Of a DNA stretch of 30,261 bases, positions 1 to 7,930 are shown piece by piece. Made by a program: the position numbers and the translations under genes. How positions within the stretch are numbered: position 1 is the first letter of the stretch; the number at the start of each line of letters is the position of its first letter. The notes under the pieces were generated by a model. It searched no databases and had not been told where the DNA came from. It saw only the letters and a list, made by a program, of their open reading frames with translations. This stretch comes from Bacillota bacterium (GTDB lineage Bacteria; Bacillota; Clostridia; Acetivibrionales; DSM-1351), in NCBI GenBank assembly GCA_023416275.1, contig JAEZIB010000140.1, positions 1 through 30,261 on the forward strand, in the 5' to 3' direction.

Positions 1-85
1 TTTATTAGATATTTAAAATCATTCCTTGTTGCTATTTAATTTTCCTTAAAAATAGTAAAAAGTATAAAAAGAATCTGAGAACGCC

Positions 86-112
86 AAAAAACTCGCTAAA
101 ATAGCGAGTTTT
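86..112 (-). terminator. Terminator of the tRNA-Pro transcript
   Basis: On the minus strand an inverted repeat with arms AAACTCGCTA / TAGCGAGTTT and a three-base loop is followed by a T run. It starts about 12 bases past the encoded CCA of the tRNA, so it probably ends that transcript. Confidence 0.8.
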
Positions 113-123
113 CGGACAAATTG

Positions 124-199
124 TGGTCGGAGTGAGAGGACTTGAACCTCCAGCATCTTGGTCCCAAACCAAGCGCGCTGCCAATTGCGCTACACCCCG
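124..199 (-). tRNA. tRNA-Pro(UGG)
   Basis: Read on the minus strand this is a 76-base cloverleaf. The acceptor arms CGGGGTG and CACTCCG pair with one G-T. The anticodon stem CTTGG/CCAAG holds the seven-base loop TTTGGGA, giving anticodon TGG for proline. The T arm contains the standard GGTTCAAGTCC block, and CCA is encoded at the 3' end. It stands alone here, with a terminator just downstream. Confidence 0.95.
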
Positions 200-784
200 A
201 TAAAAATTCCAATTACTACAACTTGATAACCTCAAGTGCAAATGTATTGTACTATAGGCTAAAAATATTAGCAACATTTATTTAGGATTCAAATTCGTGT
301 TTATCTTTGCATTACTCTAGCATACTCCAATTTACACCATCTTAATACTCAATATAAAAATATTATGATTATTCTAAAATTATTCTTCCCTGCAGCACTT
401 TTGCCAACTACGTTATAAACAAATATTACACTTATGCTAAGCAGATGTAACATAATTGAAATCTTATATGACTTGATACATTATTTTAGTTTTTCTATAA
501 TAAAGTCAACCACTATTGGCTGTAGAACTGATACTTATGGCTTTCGCTTTTAGCAAAGTTAATGTATCGGTGCTCACCTAATTTTCGATTATATCGATTC
601 TATCAAGTTATTAGGCAAATGTCGGTTTTTAAGGATAATGCCTCTTAGCTCGAAACGAACCATATAGATCAAAATTTTGAATGGTAATTAACTTTAATAA
701 AAGCTATTATATTGCAACTTATTCGGAGTATCAAATTCTTCGTTTTTGTTCATTGTAGCAGCTATTGCTCAATTTTGGAGAGGA
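200..784. other. Long intergenic region with one extended stem-loop
   Basis: No credible coding region is visible between the tRNA and the TtcA-family gene. The only structure that stands out is at 527-571: outer arms ACTGATAC and GTATCGGT pair over 8 bp (one G-T), and inside them CTTT(C)GCT pairs with AGCAAAG around a TTT loop. Just downstream AGGCA and TGCCT could form a further short stem. This could be part of a 5' leader RNA, but I recognise no riboswitch family and see no poly-T terminator after it. Confidence 0.35.
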
Positions 785-1504
785 GTGACGAATATACAAC
801 GTATTTTAGGGCAGATAAGACGAGCTATACAGGACTATAATATGATACAAGACGGTGACAAGATTGCGGTAGGCGTAAGTGGCGGAAAAGATAGCATGAC
901 ATTACTTACTGCTCTACAGCAGCTACAAAGATTTTTTCCAAAAAAATTTGAGCTTGAAGCAGTCAGTCTTTTAATGGGCATTGGAAATGCAGATTTTACA
1001 CCCGTTGCCGACTACTGTAGCCAGATAGGTGTGAATTATACTGTTGAGGAAACCATGATTGGTAAAATTGTTTTCGAAATTCGGCAGGAGCAAAATCCCT
1101 GCTCTATGTGTGCAAATCTCAGGAGAGGTGCTCTTCATAATGTTGCCAAGAAGTTGGGCTGCAATAAAGTAGCTCTCGGTCACCATAGAGATGATGCAAT
1201 TGAAACTTTATTGCTTAGTACCTTTTACGAAGGTAGAATACATACATTTTCACCCGTAACCTATCTTACTAAAAAAGACTTATACCTCATTAGACCACTT
1301 ATTTATACTGAGGAAAGTCAAATAAAGTGTTTAGCAAAGTCTGGGCAGTTTCCTATTGTAAAAAGCCCCTGTAAATATGATGGGAATACAAAACGCCAAT
1401 ACATCAAAGATTTGATCTATGAGCTTCAAAAAGATAAAAGAGATATTAAAAGTAATCTCTTCGGAGCAATTAAGCGTGCAGAAGTTGATGGTTGGCATGA
1501 ATAA
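785..1504 (+). CDS. ttcA: TtcA-family tRNA thiolation enzyme (PP-loop ATPase)
   Basis: This is a cytoplasmic PP-loop ATPase of the TtcA/TilS superfamily. TtcA thiolates cytidine 32 in certain tRNAs, using ATP to adenylate the base and an Fe-S cluster for sulfur delivery. The ATP-binding motif SGGKDS lies about 30 residues from the start, a CSMC pair sits mid-protein and a further Cys is in the SPCKYD segment; this three-Cys pattern matches TtcA cluster ligands. The chosen start is the GTG at 785, behind GGAGAGGA. The frame stays open upstream to a TTG at 746, but that codon lacks a well-placed ribosome site and its extra 13 residues are not typical. At about 240 residues the protein is somewhat shorter than E. 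coli TtcA. The family is sure; the exact target base is inferred. Confidence 0.85.
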   Translation: MTNIQRILGQIRRAIQDYNMIQDGDKIAVGVSGGKDSMTLLTALQQLQRFFPKKFELEAVSLLMGIGNADFTPVADYCSQIGVNYTVEETMIGKIVFEIRQEQNPCSMCANLRRGALHNVAKKLGCNKVALGHHRDDAIETLLLSTFYEGRIHTFSPVTYLTKKDLYLIRPLIYTEESQIKCLAKSGQFPIVKSPCKYDGNTKRQYIKDLIYELQKDKRDIKSNLFGAIKRAEVDGWHE

Positions 1505-1603
1505 GCTCAACTTTGTGGTTTAAATTTAATGCATTAATTAATTTGTAGACCAGCTATTTATGATCTACTAAAATCATATTGCTGTTGGGAGGTAAAATAA
1601 AAA

Positions 1604-4453
1604 ATGAATAAATACATAAGAAAAAGTCTGGCACTTCTATTGGTGTTAGCAACATTTTGGTTAACTTCAAGTAATACAGCTATTGCAGCACTTCAAGTTA
1701 TTAACCAAACTGTAGAAAAGCAAAATATTACATCTGGACTGGTTTTAGAAAAAATTCACCGGTTTACCACTAGTGGCTGGATAGAATCTCAAGTGCTCAG
1801 TGTTGACATGTCAAATGAAAATATTAAAGTGGATAGCTTAATAAATAATAATTCTGTAACTAGCGTTACCACCGTCAAAAATCTTGCGAAAAGTAAAGGT
1901 GCAGTTGCAGCAGTAAACGGAAGCTTCTTTGACATGAAAACAGGGGATGTATTCGGTCCCGTTATGTCGTCTGGTGAATTTGCTGTTGCACTTACAAAGA
2001 AAAACACTGATTTAGCAACTTTTTCATTAGATGAATTAAACAATGCTCTATTTACATATTTGGATACAAAAGTTGAGTTAATAACACCTAGCGGTGAACG
2101 AAAGCCTGTTGCAGCTTATAATAGGTATACAGGTTTCTATAATAATAATATGTACATCGTAGATTCAAAATGGGGTAACAAGACACCTGGTGTTACAGAC
2201 AAATATCCAAGTTGGATGGAAATGGTTGTAGAAGACGGTATAGTCAAAGAATTCCGTGAAAATATGCCTGGTATTGATGTTCCTAAAAACGGATTTGTCG
2301 TTATGGCTACATTTGGTCATCAGAAAGTTCTTACAGATAACTTCAAGATTGGTGATCCTGTTGATTTTGACATAACACTAAATATAGATTCAACTAATTT
2401 AAAAATGGCACTTACAGGAGGTACGCTTCTTGTTAAAGATGGAAGTGTTCTCTCTAATTTCACACACTCTCCAACTGCTGCAAATACAAGAGCTCCTAGA
2501 ACAGCAGTAGGTACTACTGCAGATGGTAAAACACTTAAGGTTGTCACTGTAGATGGTAGATCAAAGTCCAGTCTTGGTTTGACCCAGTCTGAATTAGCAG
2601 CTTATATGAAAGAGCTTGGTTGTACAAACGCTATTAACTTTGATGGTGGTGGTTCCACTACTATGGTTGCAAGAACCGCTGGAACAACTAGTCTAAGCAC
2701 AGTAAACACTCCATCAGAGGGCTTTGAACGAGGTGTTTCAGGTTCCCTTGGTATATTCTCTATTGGGCCAAAGAGTCCGGTAGATTCTCTACTTGTGACC
2801 TCTTATGAAGAAAATGTTTTTGTAAATACTTCTCGTGCATTTACAGCAAAGGGACTTGACAAATATCTTAATCCGGTTGATATTAACCCAGATGAAATTA
2901 AATGGTCAGTATCAGGAATTGAAGGAACTTTTAAAGGAAACACCCTTTTTCCAACTTCAGTTGGAGAGGCAATTGTAACAGCAACTTTAGGCGAAACAGT
3001 GGTTGGTACCTGTCCAATAAGCGTATTAAGCAGTCCAGTGAAACTAGGGCTAAATGTAGACAAATTAAATACACAGGCTGGCAAATCAACTACCTTTGCT
3101 GTAAAAGGTTACAATAAAAATGGTTTTAGTGCAAGTATTCACCCTTCCCATGTAAAATGGGGTGTAACAGGTAAAGTAGGAACTATTGATTCTAACATTT
3201 TTACTGCTGGCGATAAGGGTACAGGGCATGTCTCAGCTTCCTTCGCAGGCGTTTCAGTTTATTGTCCGGTATCAATAGCACAGCCTGGTGAGAAAAAGAT
3301 TATTGAGGATTTTAAATCGGATACTATGAAGCTTGACCTATCCTCCAGTTCTGTAACAGCAACATATTCAAAGGCTTCAAATGTATATAAATCAGCACCC
3401 TATTCAGCTAAGCTTACATATAATTTTACCAAGGATGTTGAAAATAGCAGGGCAGCTTATATAAACCTTCCAAATGGAGGTTACTCCTTAGATTCTACCA
3501 CTTCAAAGTTGGGTTTATGGGTTTACAGCTCAGCTAAAAAACCCGTATGGATAGGCTCTATGGTATATGATAATACGGGAAATGTCCATTATAAGTACTT
3601 TGCCAAAGGCATAACATGGACTGGATGGAAATACCTCGAAGTATCTCTTGAAGATGTGGATAACCCCAGCAAGATAACCAAAATTTATGCAGTTGAAGCT
3701 ACTAAGACAAAAGCATCAGGTACTTTATATTTTGATAATCTGACTATGTTTTATTCTGGATATCCCGATGTTGCAGCTTCAAAAACAACAACAAGTACTG
3801 TTCCAAAGGATGAATATTATAAGGAACGTACTGTATCAGGCTCAGATTCCTTTACTTTTACAGTATTCGGGCAGTCTGAAGGTTACTCTAATGAAAAAAA
3901 TAAGACGCAGATATCCATGTTGGACTCACTTGCAGCCAAAATAAAAAAAGAGTTTAATGCTTCAGTAGTTGTAGGTAAAGTGGATAACCTATCTATAAAA
4001 ACAAAAGTACCATTTTTATCAACAACTTCCGGCTACAAAGCTATTGACAATAACGGTAACAGACTTATACAGCTTAAAACCTTTAAAAACAATAGTATAA
4101 GACTTACAGATTCAAATCAATGGTTCTGGTTTAAAAAACAGTTAAGCTCCTTTCAAGGAAATAACCTGTTTGTATTCCTTGCAGTAAGACCTGAGGACTT
4201 TAGTGATGCTAACGAAGGTTCTCTCTTAAAGGAAACATTAACAAATTATAAAAAGGAAAATCCAAACAAGAATGTTTGGGTATTCTACAATGGCCCCACT
4301 AATTCAAGTTACATGGAACGTGGAGTTAAGTACATTTCTACCGCTGGTTTTAATAGTTCTGGATTTAGTGACAAGAATAAAAGTGCTGCAAAATTTGTAA
4401 CCGTAAAGACAAAGGGCAACACTGTTACATATCAGTTTAAATCCTTTAATTAG
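1604..4453 (+). CDS. Secreted multidomain phosphodiester glycosidase (NAGPA domain)
   Basis: A 949-residue exported protein, probably acting at the cell surface. Residues 1-29 are a signal peptide ending in an A-x-A type site. Residues about 85-390 match the NAGPA domain (phosphodiester glycosidase; the animal enzyme uncovers mannose-6-phosphate), with the hallmark FDGGGSTT near residue 345 and the RAPRTAVG segment before it. Two Ig-like (BIG-type) domains follow at about 395-475 and 480-565. A beta-rich, CBM-like module lies at about 570-735, ending in the segment TLYFDNLTMFY. The last 170 residues resemble a calcineurin-type phosphoesterase fold (LTDSNQWFWFKKQL near 833), but I see no metal-binding NHE or GHxH motifs, so this part may be inactive. 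The ATG follows GGGAGG at good spacing. The true substrate in bacteria is not established; cell-wall glycopolymers are a reasonable guess. Confidence 0.85.
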   Translation: MNKYIRKSLALLLVLATFWLTSSNTAIAALQVINQTVEKQNITSGLVLEKIHRFTTSGWIESQVLSVDMSNENIKVDSLINNNSVTSVTTVKNLAKSKGAVAAVNGSFFDMKTGDVFGPVMSSGEFAVALTKKNTDLATFSLDELNNALFTYLDTKVELITPSGERKPVAAYNRYTGFYNNNMYIVDSKWGNKTPGVTDKYPSWMEMVVEDGIVKEFRENMPGIDVPKNGFVVMATFGHQKVLTDNFKIGDPVDFDITLNIDSTNLKMALTGGTLLVKDGSVLSNFTHSPTAANTRAPRTAVGTTADGKTLKVVTVDGRSKSSLGLTQSELAAYMKELGCTNAINFDGGGSTTMVARTAGTTSLSTVNTPSEGFERGVSGSLGIFSIGPKSPVDSLLVTSYEENVFVNTSRAFTAKGLDKYLNPVDINPDEIKWSVSGIEGTFKGNTLFPTSVGEAIVTATLGETVVGTCPISVLSSPVKLGLNVDKLNTQAGKSTTFAVKGYNKNGFSASIHPSHVKWGVTGKVGTIDSNIFTAGDKGTGHVSASFAGVSVYCPVSIAQPGEKKIIEDFKSDTMKLDLSSSSVTATYSKASNVYKSAPYSAKLTYNFTKDVENSRAAYINLPNGGYSLDSTTSKLGLWVYSSAKKPVWIGSMVYDNTGNVHYKYFAKGITWTGWKYLEVSLEDVDNPSKITKIYAVEATKTKASGTLYFDNLTMFYSGYPDVAASKTTTSTVPKDEYYKERTVSGSDSFTFTVFGQSEGYSNEKNKTQISMLDSLAAKIKKEFNASVVVGKVDNLSIKTKVPFLSTTSGYKAIDNNGNRLIQLKTFKNNSIRLTDSNQWFWFKKQLSSFQGNNLFVFLAVRPEDFSDANEGSLLKETLTNYKKENPNKNVWVFYNGPTNSSYMERGVKYISTAGFNSSGFSDKNKSAAKFVTVKTKGNTVTYQFKSFN

Positions 4454-4549
4454 GGCCCATTAGCTCAGCTTTCCCAGTTGTAAATTATAGGTGTGGGAGA
4501 ACTTATTAGATGAAAAAGTTAAACAAATTAATCATTTAAGTTGAATTAC

Positions 4550-4615
4550 TTGGCATCAATACATTAATAAATTTAGCATAAATAGACTTTCAATGGGAAA
4601 GTTGATTAATTAAAA
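4550..4615 (+). repeat. Copy A of a ~70-bp dispersed similarity
   Basis: This stretch aligns with 22930-22998 by eye. Shared blocks are TGGCATCAA, ACATTA and TAA early on, TTAGCA and ATAG in the middle, and AGTTGATTAA at the end, in the same order and with similar spacing. It lies between the end of the phosphodiester glycosidase gene and its terminator. The function is unknown. Confidence 0.4.
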
Positions 4616-4628
4616 TAATTATGATATG

Positions 4629-4662
4629 AAAATGCGCTGGATTTTTGCCAGCGCATTTTTTA
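4629..4662 (+). terminator. Terminator after the phosphodiester glycosidase gene
   Basis: AATGCGCTGG and CCAGCGCATT form a perfect stem with a seven-base T-rich loop, followed by a run of T. It lies 175 bases after the stop codon, leaving a long 3' untranslated region. Confidence 0.85.
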
Positions 4663-4699
4663 CACTAATTTGTATTTAATATGTAGAATCAATTTAAAT

Positions 4700-4875
4700 A
4701 GCCTCATATGAGGCTTTAGTGCAAAGCATCAGGTATTTCCCAATACTAACTCTTATGCCCCTTTTGAGCACAAAGATATGGTTAAACCCCTGTGGAGGTG
4801 CGCCTTCTTTTTGACGTCCTCAGCTCCTCCTTTGTTAAAAACCACTTATGGTTTTGGGAGCGCAAAAAAAGCACC
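4700..4875. other. Palindrome and possible structured element downstream of galU
   Basis: A perfect 16-bp palindrome (arm AGCCTCAT) lies at 4700-4715. Further on, GGTGCGC near 4797 can pair with GCGC and GCACC near 4862-4873, enclosing an AAAACC/GGTTTT hairpin. The stretch has higher GC than its surroundings. On the minus strand it follows the galU stop and could be a 3' untranslated structure. A weak open frame crosses it on the plus strand from 4778, but it has no ribosome binding site and runs into galU. I do not recognise it. Confidence 0.3.
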
Positions 4876-4930
4876 ATGCTCGTACAAAAGATTGCTCTAT
4901 TCGACAAAAATCCAATTAAGTAATCAATTG

Positions 4931-5803
4931 TCATGGCAATTGATCTATTTTGTTTTTAAGGAATGCGGCAAATTCATCCTTTAAATCTACCCTCTTCAAT
5001 GCAAACTCTACCGTAGCCTTAAGAAAACCTATTCTATCTCCTACATCATACCTGTCACCATCGAAATCAAAGGCATACATAGCTTCCCTCTCCATTAATT
5101 TCTCAAGTGCATCGGTTAACCATATCTCTCCATTTTTCCCTGGTGTAGCAGATTCTAAAAATTCAAATATTCTCGGAGAAATTATGTACCTTCCTAATAT
5201 AGCTATATTAGAAGGAGCATGCTCAACATCAGGTTTTTCTACCAGCCCTTTTACCTTGTATACTCTCTCGTCAATCTGGTTTCCAGCTATAATCCCATAC
5301 TTTGTAACATCCTGAAGAGGTACCTTTTGAACTCCTAAGATAGTTGTTCTATATTCATTATAAACATCCATAAGCTGCTTAATACAAGGTGTTTTTGAAT
5401 GAACTATATCGTCTCCAAGCATTACAGCAAATGGCTCATCTCCAATAAAGGACTTCGCACAGTATATAGCATGTCCTAAACCCTTTGCTTCCTTCTGTCT
5501 AATATAATGAATGTTTGCAATATTTGATATGCCTTGGACCTCACTTAGCAGTTCTTGTTTCCCTTTTCTATGTAGTTCCTCTTCAAGCTCATATGATTTA
5601 TCAAAGTGATCCTCAATTGCCCTTTTATTTCTACCAGAAATTATAAGTATATCCTCAATGCCCGCATTAGCAGCCTCTTCAACAATATACTGTATTGTGG
5701 GCTTGTCCACAATAGGGATCATTTCTTTTGGTTGCGCCTTTGTAGCAGGCAAAAATCTAGTCCCAAGCCCTGCAGCTGGTATTATTGCCTTTCTTACCTT
5801 CAT
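4931..5803 (-). CDS. galU: UTP--glucose-1-phosphate uridylyltransferase
   Basis: A 290-residue cytoplasmic nucleotidyltransferase making UDP-glucose from UTP and glucose-1-phosphate, the sugar donor for cell-wall glycans and glycolipids. The N-terminus carries the nucleotide-binding signature AAGLGTRFLPATK, followed by PKEM. The conserved blocks AKGLGHAI, LGDD and VEKP come in the usual order, and the length is normal for bacterial GalU. The start is the ATG at 5803, five bases after TGGAGG; a frame-open upstream ATG at 5851 would add 16 residues unlike the family and overlap the repeat at 5828. The gene stands alone. Its promoter must lie within or beyond that repeat, since the element begins 25 bases upstream of the start codon. 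A TATAAT in AT-rich DNA near 6021 on the minus strand is one candidate. Confidence 0.95.
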   Translation of the reverse strand: MKVRKAIIPAAGLGTRFLPATKAQPKEMIPIVDKPTIQYIVEEAANAGIEDILIISGRNKRAIEDHFDKSYELEEELHRKGKQELLSEVQGISNIANIHYIRQKEAKGLGHAIYCAKSFIGDEPFAVMLGDDIVHSKTPCIKQLMDVYNEYRTTILGVQKVPLQDVTKYGIIAGNQIDERVYKVKGLVEKPDVEHAPSNIAILGRYIISPRIFEFLESATPGKNGEIWLTDALEKLMEREAMYAFDFDGDRYDVGDRIGFLKATVEFALKRVDLKDEFAAFLKNKIDQLP

Positions 5804-5827
5804 AAAATCCTCCAAAAATACTATATT

Positions 5828-5979
5828 TATAACGCCTAGATTCAAAATCAAATTTCGATTGTAGAAAAATTCATTACATCAGCGGCGTTTAAGCGAGGCG
5901 GGAGATATTCTCACCGCCTGAAAACCAGAACAGTACCCGCCACTTATAGAAGTAAGGGACATTTTCTTGCCTCGTTATA
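5828..5979 (+). repeat. Structured dispersed repeat, copy 1
   Basis: A 152-bp element bounded by the inverted ends TATAACG and CGTTATA. It recurs at 7101-7255 (about 89% identical by hand count) and more divergently at 23608-23761. Inside is a strong hairpin at 5896-5919: AGGCGG/CCGCCT extended by GAGA/TCTC around a TAT loop, with one bulged A. A second hairpin is ACTT-ATAG-AAGT. AACGCC near the left end can also pair with GGCGTT at 5884-5889. It lies just upstream of galU, in antisense orientation to that gene. I find no open reading frame worth calling. It may be a MITE-like element or a structured RNA. Confidence 0.75.
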
Positions 5980-6089
5980 TTACAATTTTAACACACATTT
6001 CTTTTCACTAACAATACATATTATAATTATAGCATTATTTCCTATCCAGCTAATAGAGCAAATAGATTAATATTTTATTAGCAATGCCT

Positions 6090-6118
6090 TTGACTTTTTG
6101 ATAATTTTATGATATTAT
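6090..6118 (+). promoter_or_regulatory. Sigma-A type promoter of the FMN riboswitch-ribU unit
   Basis: TTGACT at 6090-6095 and TATTAT at 6113-6118 are separated by 17 bases. The expected start point near 6125 falls just before the riboswitch. Confidence 0.7.
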
Positions 6119-6141
6119 CTCGCTAATAAATACTATATTGC

Positions 6142-6266
6142 GTATCTTCAGGGCAGGGCGTAATTCCCTACCGGCGGTAATGTGCAAATACTGCATTAGC
6201 CCGCGAGCGAAAGCCGACACGGTGAGATTCCGTGGCCGACAGTACAGTCTGGATGGAAGAAGAATT
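6142..6266 (+). promoter_or_regulatory. FMN riboswitch (RFN element)
   Basis: The classic RFN blocks appear in order: TTCAGGGCAGGG, TTCCCTACCGGCGGTAA, AGCCCGCGAGC, GGTGAGATTCCGTGGCCGAC, AGTCTGGATGGAAGAAGA. TCTTC at the 5' side pairs with GAAGA at the 3' side to close P1. An intrinsic terminator follows at 6288, so control is probably by premature termination when FMN is bound. The gene it governs is ribU. Confidence 0.97.
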
Positions 6267-6287
6267 GACATTTGCGAAGCTTATTCG

Positions 6288-6322
6288 AAGCCCTGTGGAT
6301 TATTTCCCACAGGGCTTTTATT
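6288..6322 (+). terminator. Riboswitch-controlled terminator in the ribU leader
   Basis: AAGCCCTGTGG and CCCACAGGGCTT pair around an AT-rich loop and are followed by TTTATTT. Its place between the FMN aptamer and ribU marks it as the attenuation terminator. About 125 bases of leader remain before the ribU start. Confidence 0.88.
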
Positions 6323-6447
6323 TGGATATAGGATAAAATTCAAATTACTATAGACCTATAGATGGTTTGAAGCTAGGATCCTTAAGGCGTCAAAAACGGA
6401 AAATTACCCCTCCATACATACGCATAAATATTATTAGGAGGTTTTGT

Positions 6448-6999
6448 ATGAATAAATATAATACTAAAAAACTAACAACAATGGGCATTTTAATTGCAAT
6501 ATCAATTATCCTTATCATTTCTCCATTAAGATTTCCCTTTCCCGCAGCACCATTTTTGGAGTATGATGCTGGAGACATTCCTATCCTTATAGGCGGTTTT
6601 ATTTATGGTCCTTTATCAGGCATAATGCTAACTATAATTGCCTCTGTAGTACAAGCTCTTACTGTCAGTAGTGCAAGTGGATGGGTAGGCTGCATTATGC
6701 ATATCTTTGCCACTTCAGCTCTAGTTGGTATAGCTGCTGGCATTTACTCTAAAAAGAAAACTTTAAAGGGAGCTGTTATAGGTCTAATTCTTGGCAGCTT
6801 ATCTATGACAGTAATAATGATTATATTAAATTTGATTATAAATCCATTATTTTATGGTATGACCGTTGATGCTGTTAAACAGCTTATTGTCCCTGCAATA
6901 TTACCCTTCAATATAATGAAGGCGGGAATAAATTCAATTATTACACTTTTAATTTATAAGTCTATAGGTGTACTTTTAGAACGCATAACTAATAAATAA
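6448..6999 (+). CDS. ribU: Riboflavin transporter RibU (ECF S component)
   Basis: A 183-residue integral membrane protein with five or six hydrophobic segments. RibU is the substrate-binding subunit of an energy-coupling-factor transporter that takes up riboflavin. The sequence has the family's N-terminal KKLTTMGILIAISIIL helix and the following PFLEYDAGDIPILIGGF segment, typical of RibU. The ATG at 6448 follows AGGAGG by seven bases; an earlier in-frame ATG at 6367 lacks a site and gives an uncharacteristic basic leader. The FMN riboswitch upstream supports the substrate strongly. The shared EcfA/EcfT module is not in the window. The unit is flanked by direct copies of the structured repeat. 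Confidence 0.95.
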   Translation: MNKYNTKKLTTMGILIAISIILIISPLRFPFPAAPFLEYDAGDIPILIGGFIYGPLSGIMLTIIASVVQALTVSSASGWVGCIMHIFATSALVGIAAGIYSKKKTLKGAVIGLILGSLSMTVIMIILNLIINPLFYGMTVDAVKQLIVPAILPFNIMKAGINSIITLLIYKSIGVLLERITNK

Positions 7000-7100
7000 C
7001 TCAGCTTTCTCACATAAATGTCCTTCAGTCTCAAACATTTAATTGCTTTTGTTAAAATAATAAGAATAAGACTTTACTTTAAGAAATATACTGTACTGTT

Positions 7101-7255
7101 TATAACGCCTAGATTCAAAATGAAATTTTTCGATTGTAGAAAAATTTCATAACATCTGTGGCGTGTAAGCGAGGTGGGAGATATTCTCACCGCCTGAAAA
7201 CCAAATCGATACCCGCCACCTATAGAAGTGAGGCACATTTTCTTGCATCGTTATA
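7101..7255 (+). repeat. Structured dispersed repeat, copy 2
   Basis: A 155-bp element with the same inverted ends, TATAACG and CGTTATA, in the same orientation as copy 1. A perfect 12-bp inverted repeat (ATGAAATTTTTC, 7120-7131; partner 7139-7150) encloses the loop GATTGTA, which is unchanged in all three copies. The central AGGTGG/CCGCCT hairpin keeps pairing through a G-T where copy 1 has G-C. It lies 101 bases after ribU and 330 bases before the next gene. No coding function is evident. Confidence 0.75.
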
Positions 7256-7589
7256 TTTAATCCATTGTTTATATATTGCTTAACTTTATTCATTAACAGT
7301 AGTTGAGAAAAGCTAATTAATATAGGATTATTAATTTCCACACTATGCAATGTTTAGAAAAAACTAAGATAATCTCCTAAAATATTAATATATAAAGGTT
7401 CTTATTAGAAAAACACTTAGGTATGTTGGGTAAAAAATAAAAAAATAGAAATTATATATTTACAATGAAATCAATAGCACGTATTATTATATATAATATC
7501 TGATTATTATTTTTTAATAGGTGCCAAAAATTCTAAAGCCTACTAAATAATAACTTAACTAATGCGATAATTGCGGGGTGATATTGTTT
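7256..7589. other. AT-rich intergenic region
   Basis: About 330 very AT-rich bases between the repeat and the small zinc-finger-like gene. I see no gene, RNA family or clear inverted repeat. The promoter of the downstream gene presumably lies in its right half, but no box is convincing. Confidence 0.4.
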
Positions 7590-7883
7590 ATGGAATTTTG
7601 TAAATGTGGTTCTTTAAAAATTAATGGAAGTTGTACTAATAAGAAGTGTGAACATCACATTAAAACAATGATTGAATTGGCTACTCCTCAGCAGATTGAA
7701 TATATCAAAGAACTAGCAGATCAGTTAGCTGATGATATTAGCGAAATTAATTTTGATACTCTCAGTAAGTCAGAGGCTGTAGACCTTATAGATGAGTATT
7801 TAGAAAAAATAGAAGATGCTGAAAAAAAGCTTTCACCAGACACAGCATTGCTTGATGACGATGACACTGAAGAAGAATTATAA
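7590..7883 (+). CDS. Small acidic protein with Cys-rich N-terminus
   Basis: A 97-residue soluble protein of unknown role. The first 20 residues hold CKCGS, then CTNKKCEHH, a pattern that could bind one zinc ion. Residues about 30-75 (TPQQIEYIKELADQL, then LSKSEAVDLIDEYLEKI) resemble the short helical module seen in DUF3072-type and some phage proteins, where TxxQxxYIxxLA is followed by LTKxEAxxLIDEL. The C-terminus is strongly acidic (DDDDTEEEL). The ATG at 7590 is preferred, seven bases after GGGGTGAT; a GTG at 7578 overlaps that ribosome site. It is a single gene with its own terminator. The family similarity is from memory and tentative. Confidence 0.75.
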   Translation: MEFCKCGSLKINGSCTNKKCEHHIKTMIELATPQQIEYIKELADQLADDISEINFDTLSKSEAVDLIDEYLEKIEDAEKKLSPDTALLDDDDTEEEL

Positions 7884-7895
7884 AAACCTAACAAA

Positions 7896-7930
7896 TAGAC
7901 GGCAGGGATTGAATAACCTTGCCGTCTTTC
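7896..7930 (+). terminator. Terminator after the small Cys-rich protein gene
   Basis: AGACGGCAGGG pairs with CCTTGCCGTCT (one mismatch) around an AT-rich loop and ends in TTTC. It starts 12 bases after the stop codon. Confidence 0.8.

Noticed and set aside
4778..4984. Open frame of 68 codons on the plus strand starting MVKPLWRC
   Set aside because: It has no ribosome binding site, crosses the possible stem region and then runs antisense into galU.
6138..6353. Open frame of 71 codons across the ribU leader
   Set aside because: It reads through the FMN riboswitch and its terminator; the RNA explains the sequence.
7147..7350. Minus-strand open frame across copy 2 of the repeat
   Set aside because: It has no ribosome site, and the other two copies do not keep the frame because of indels.
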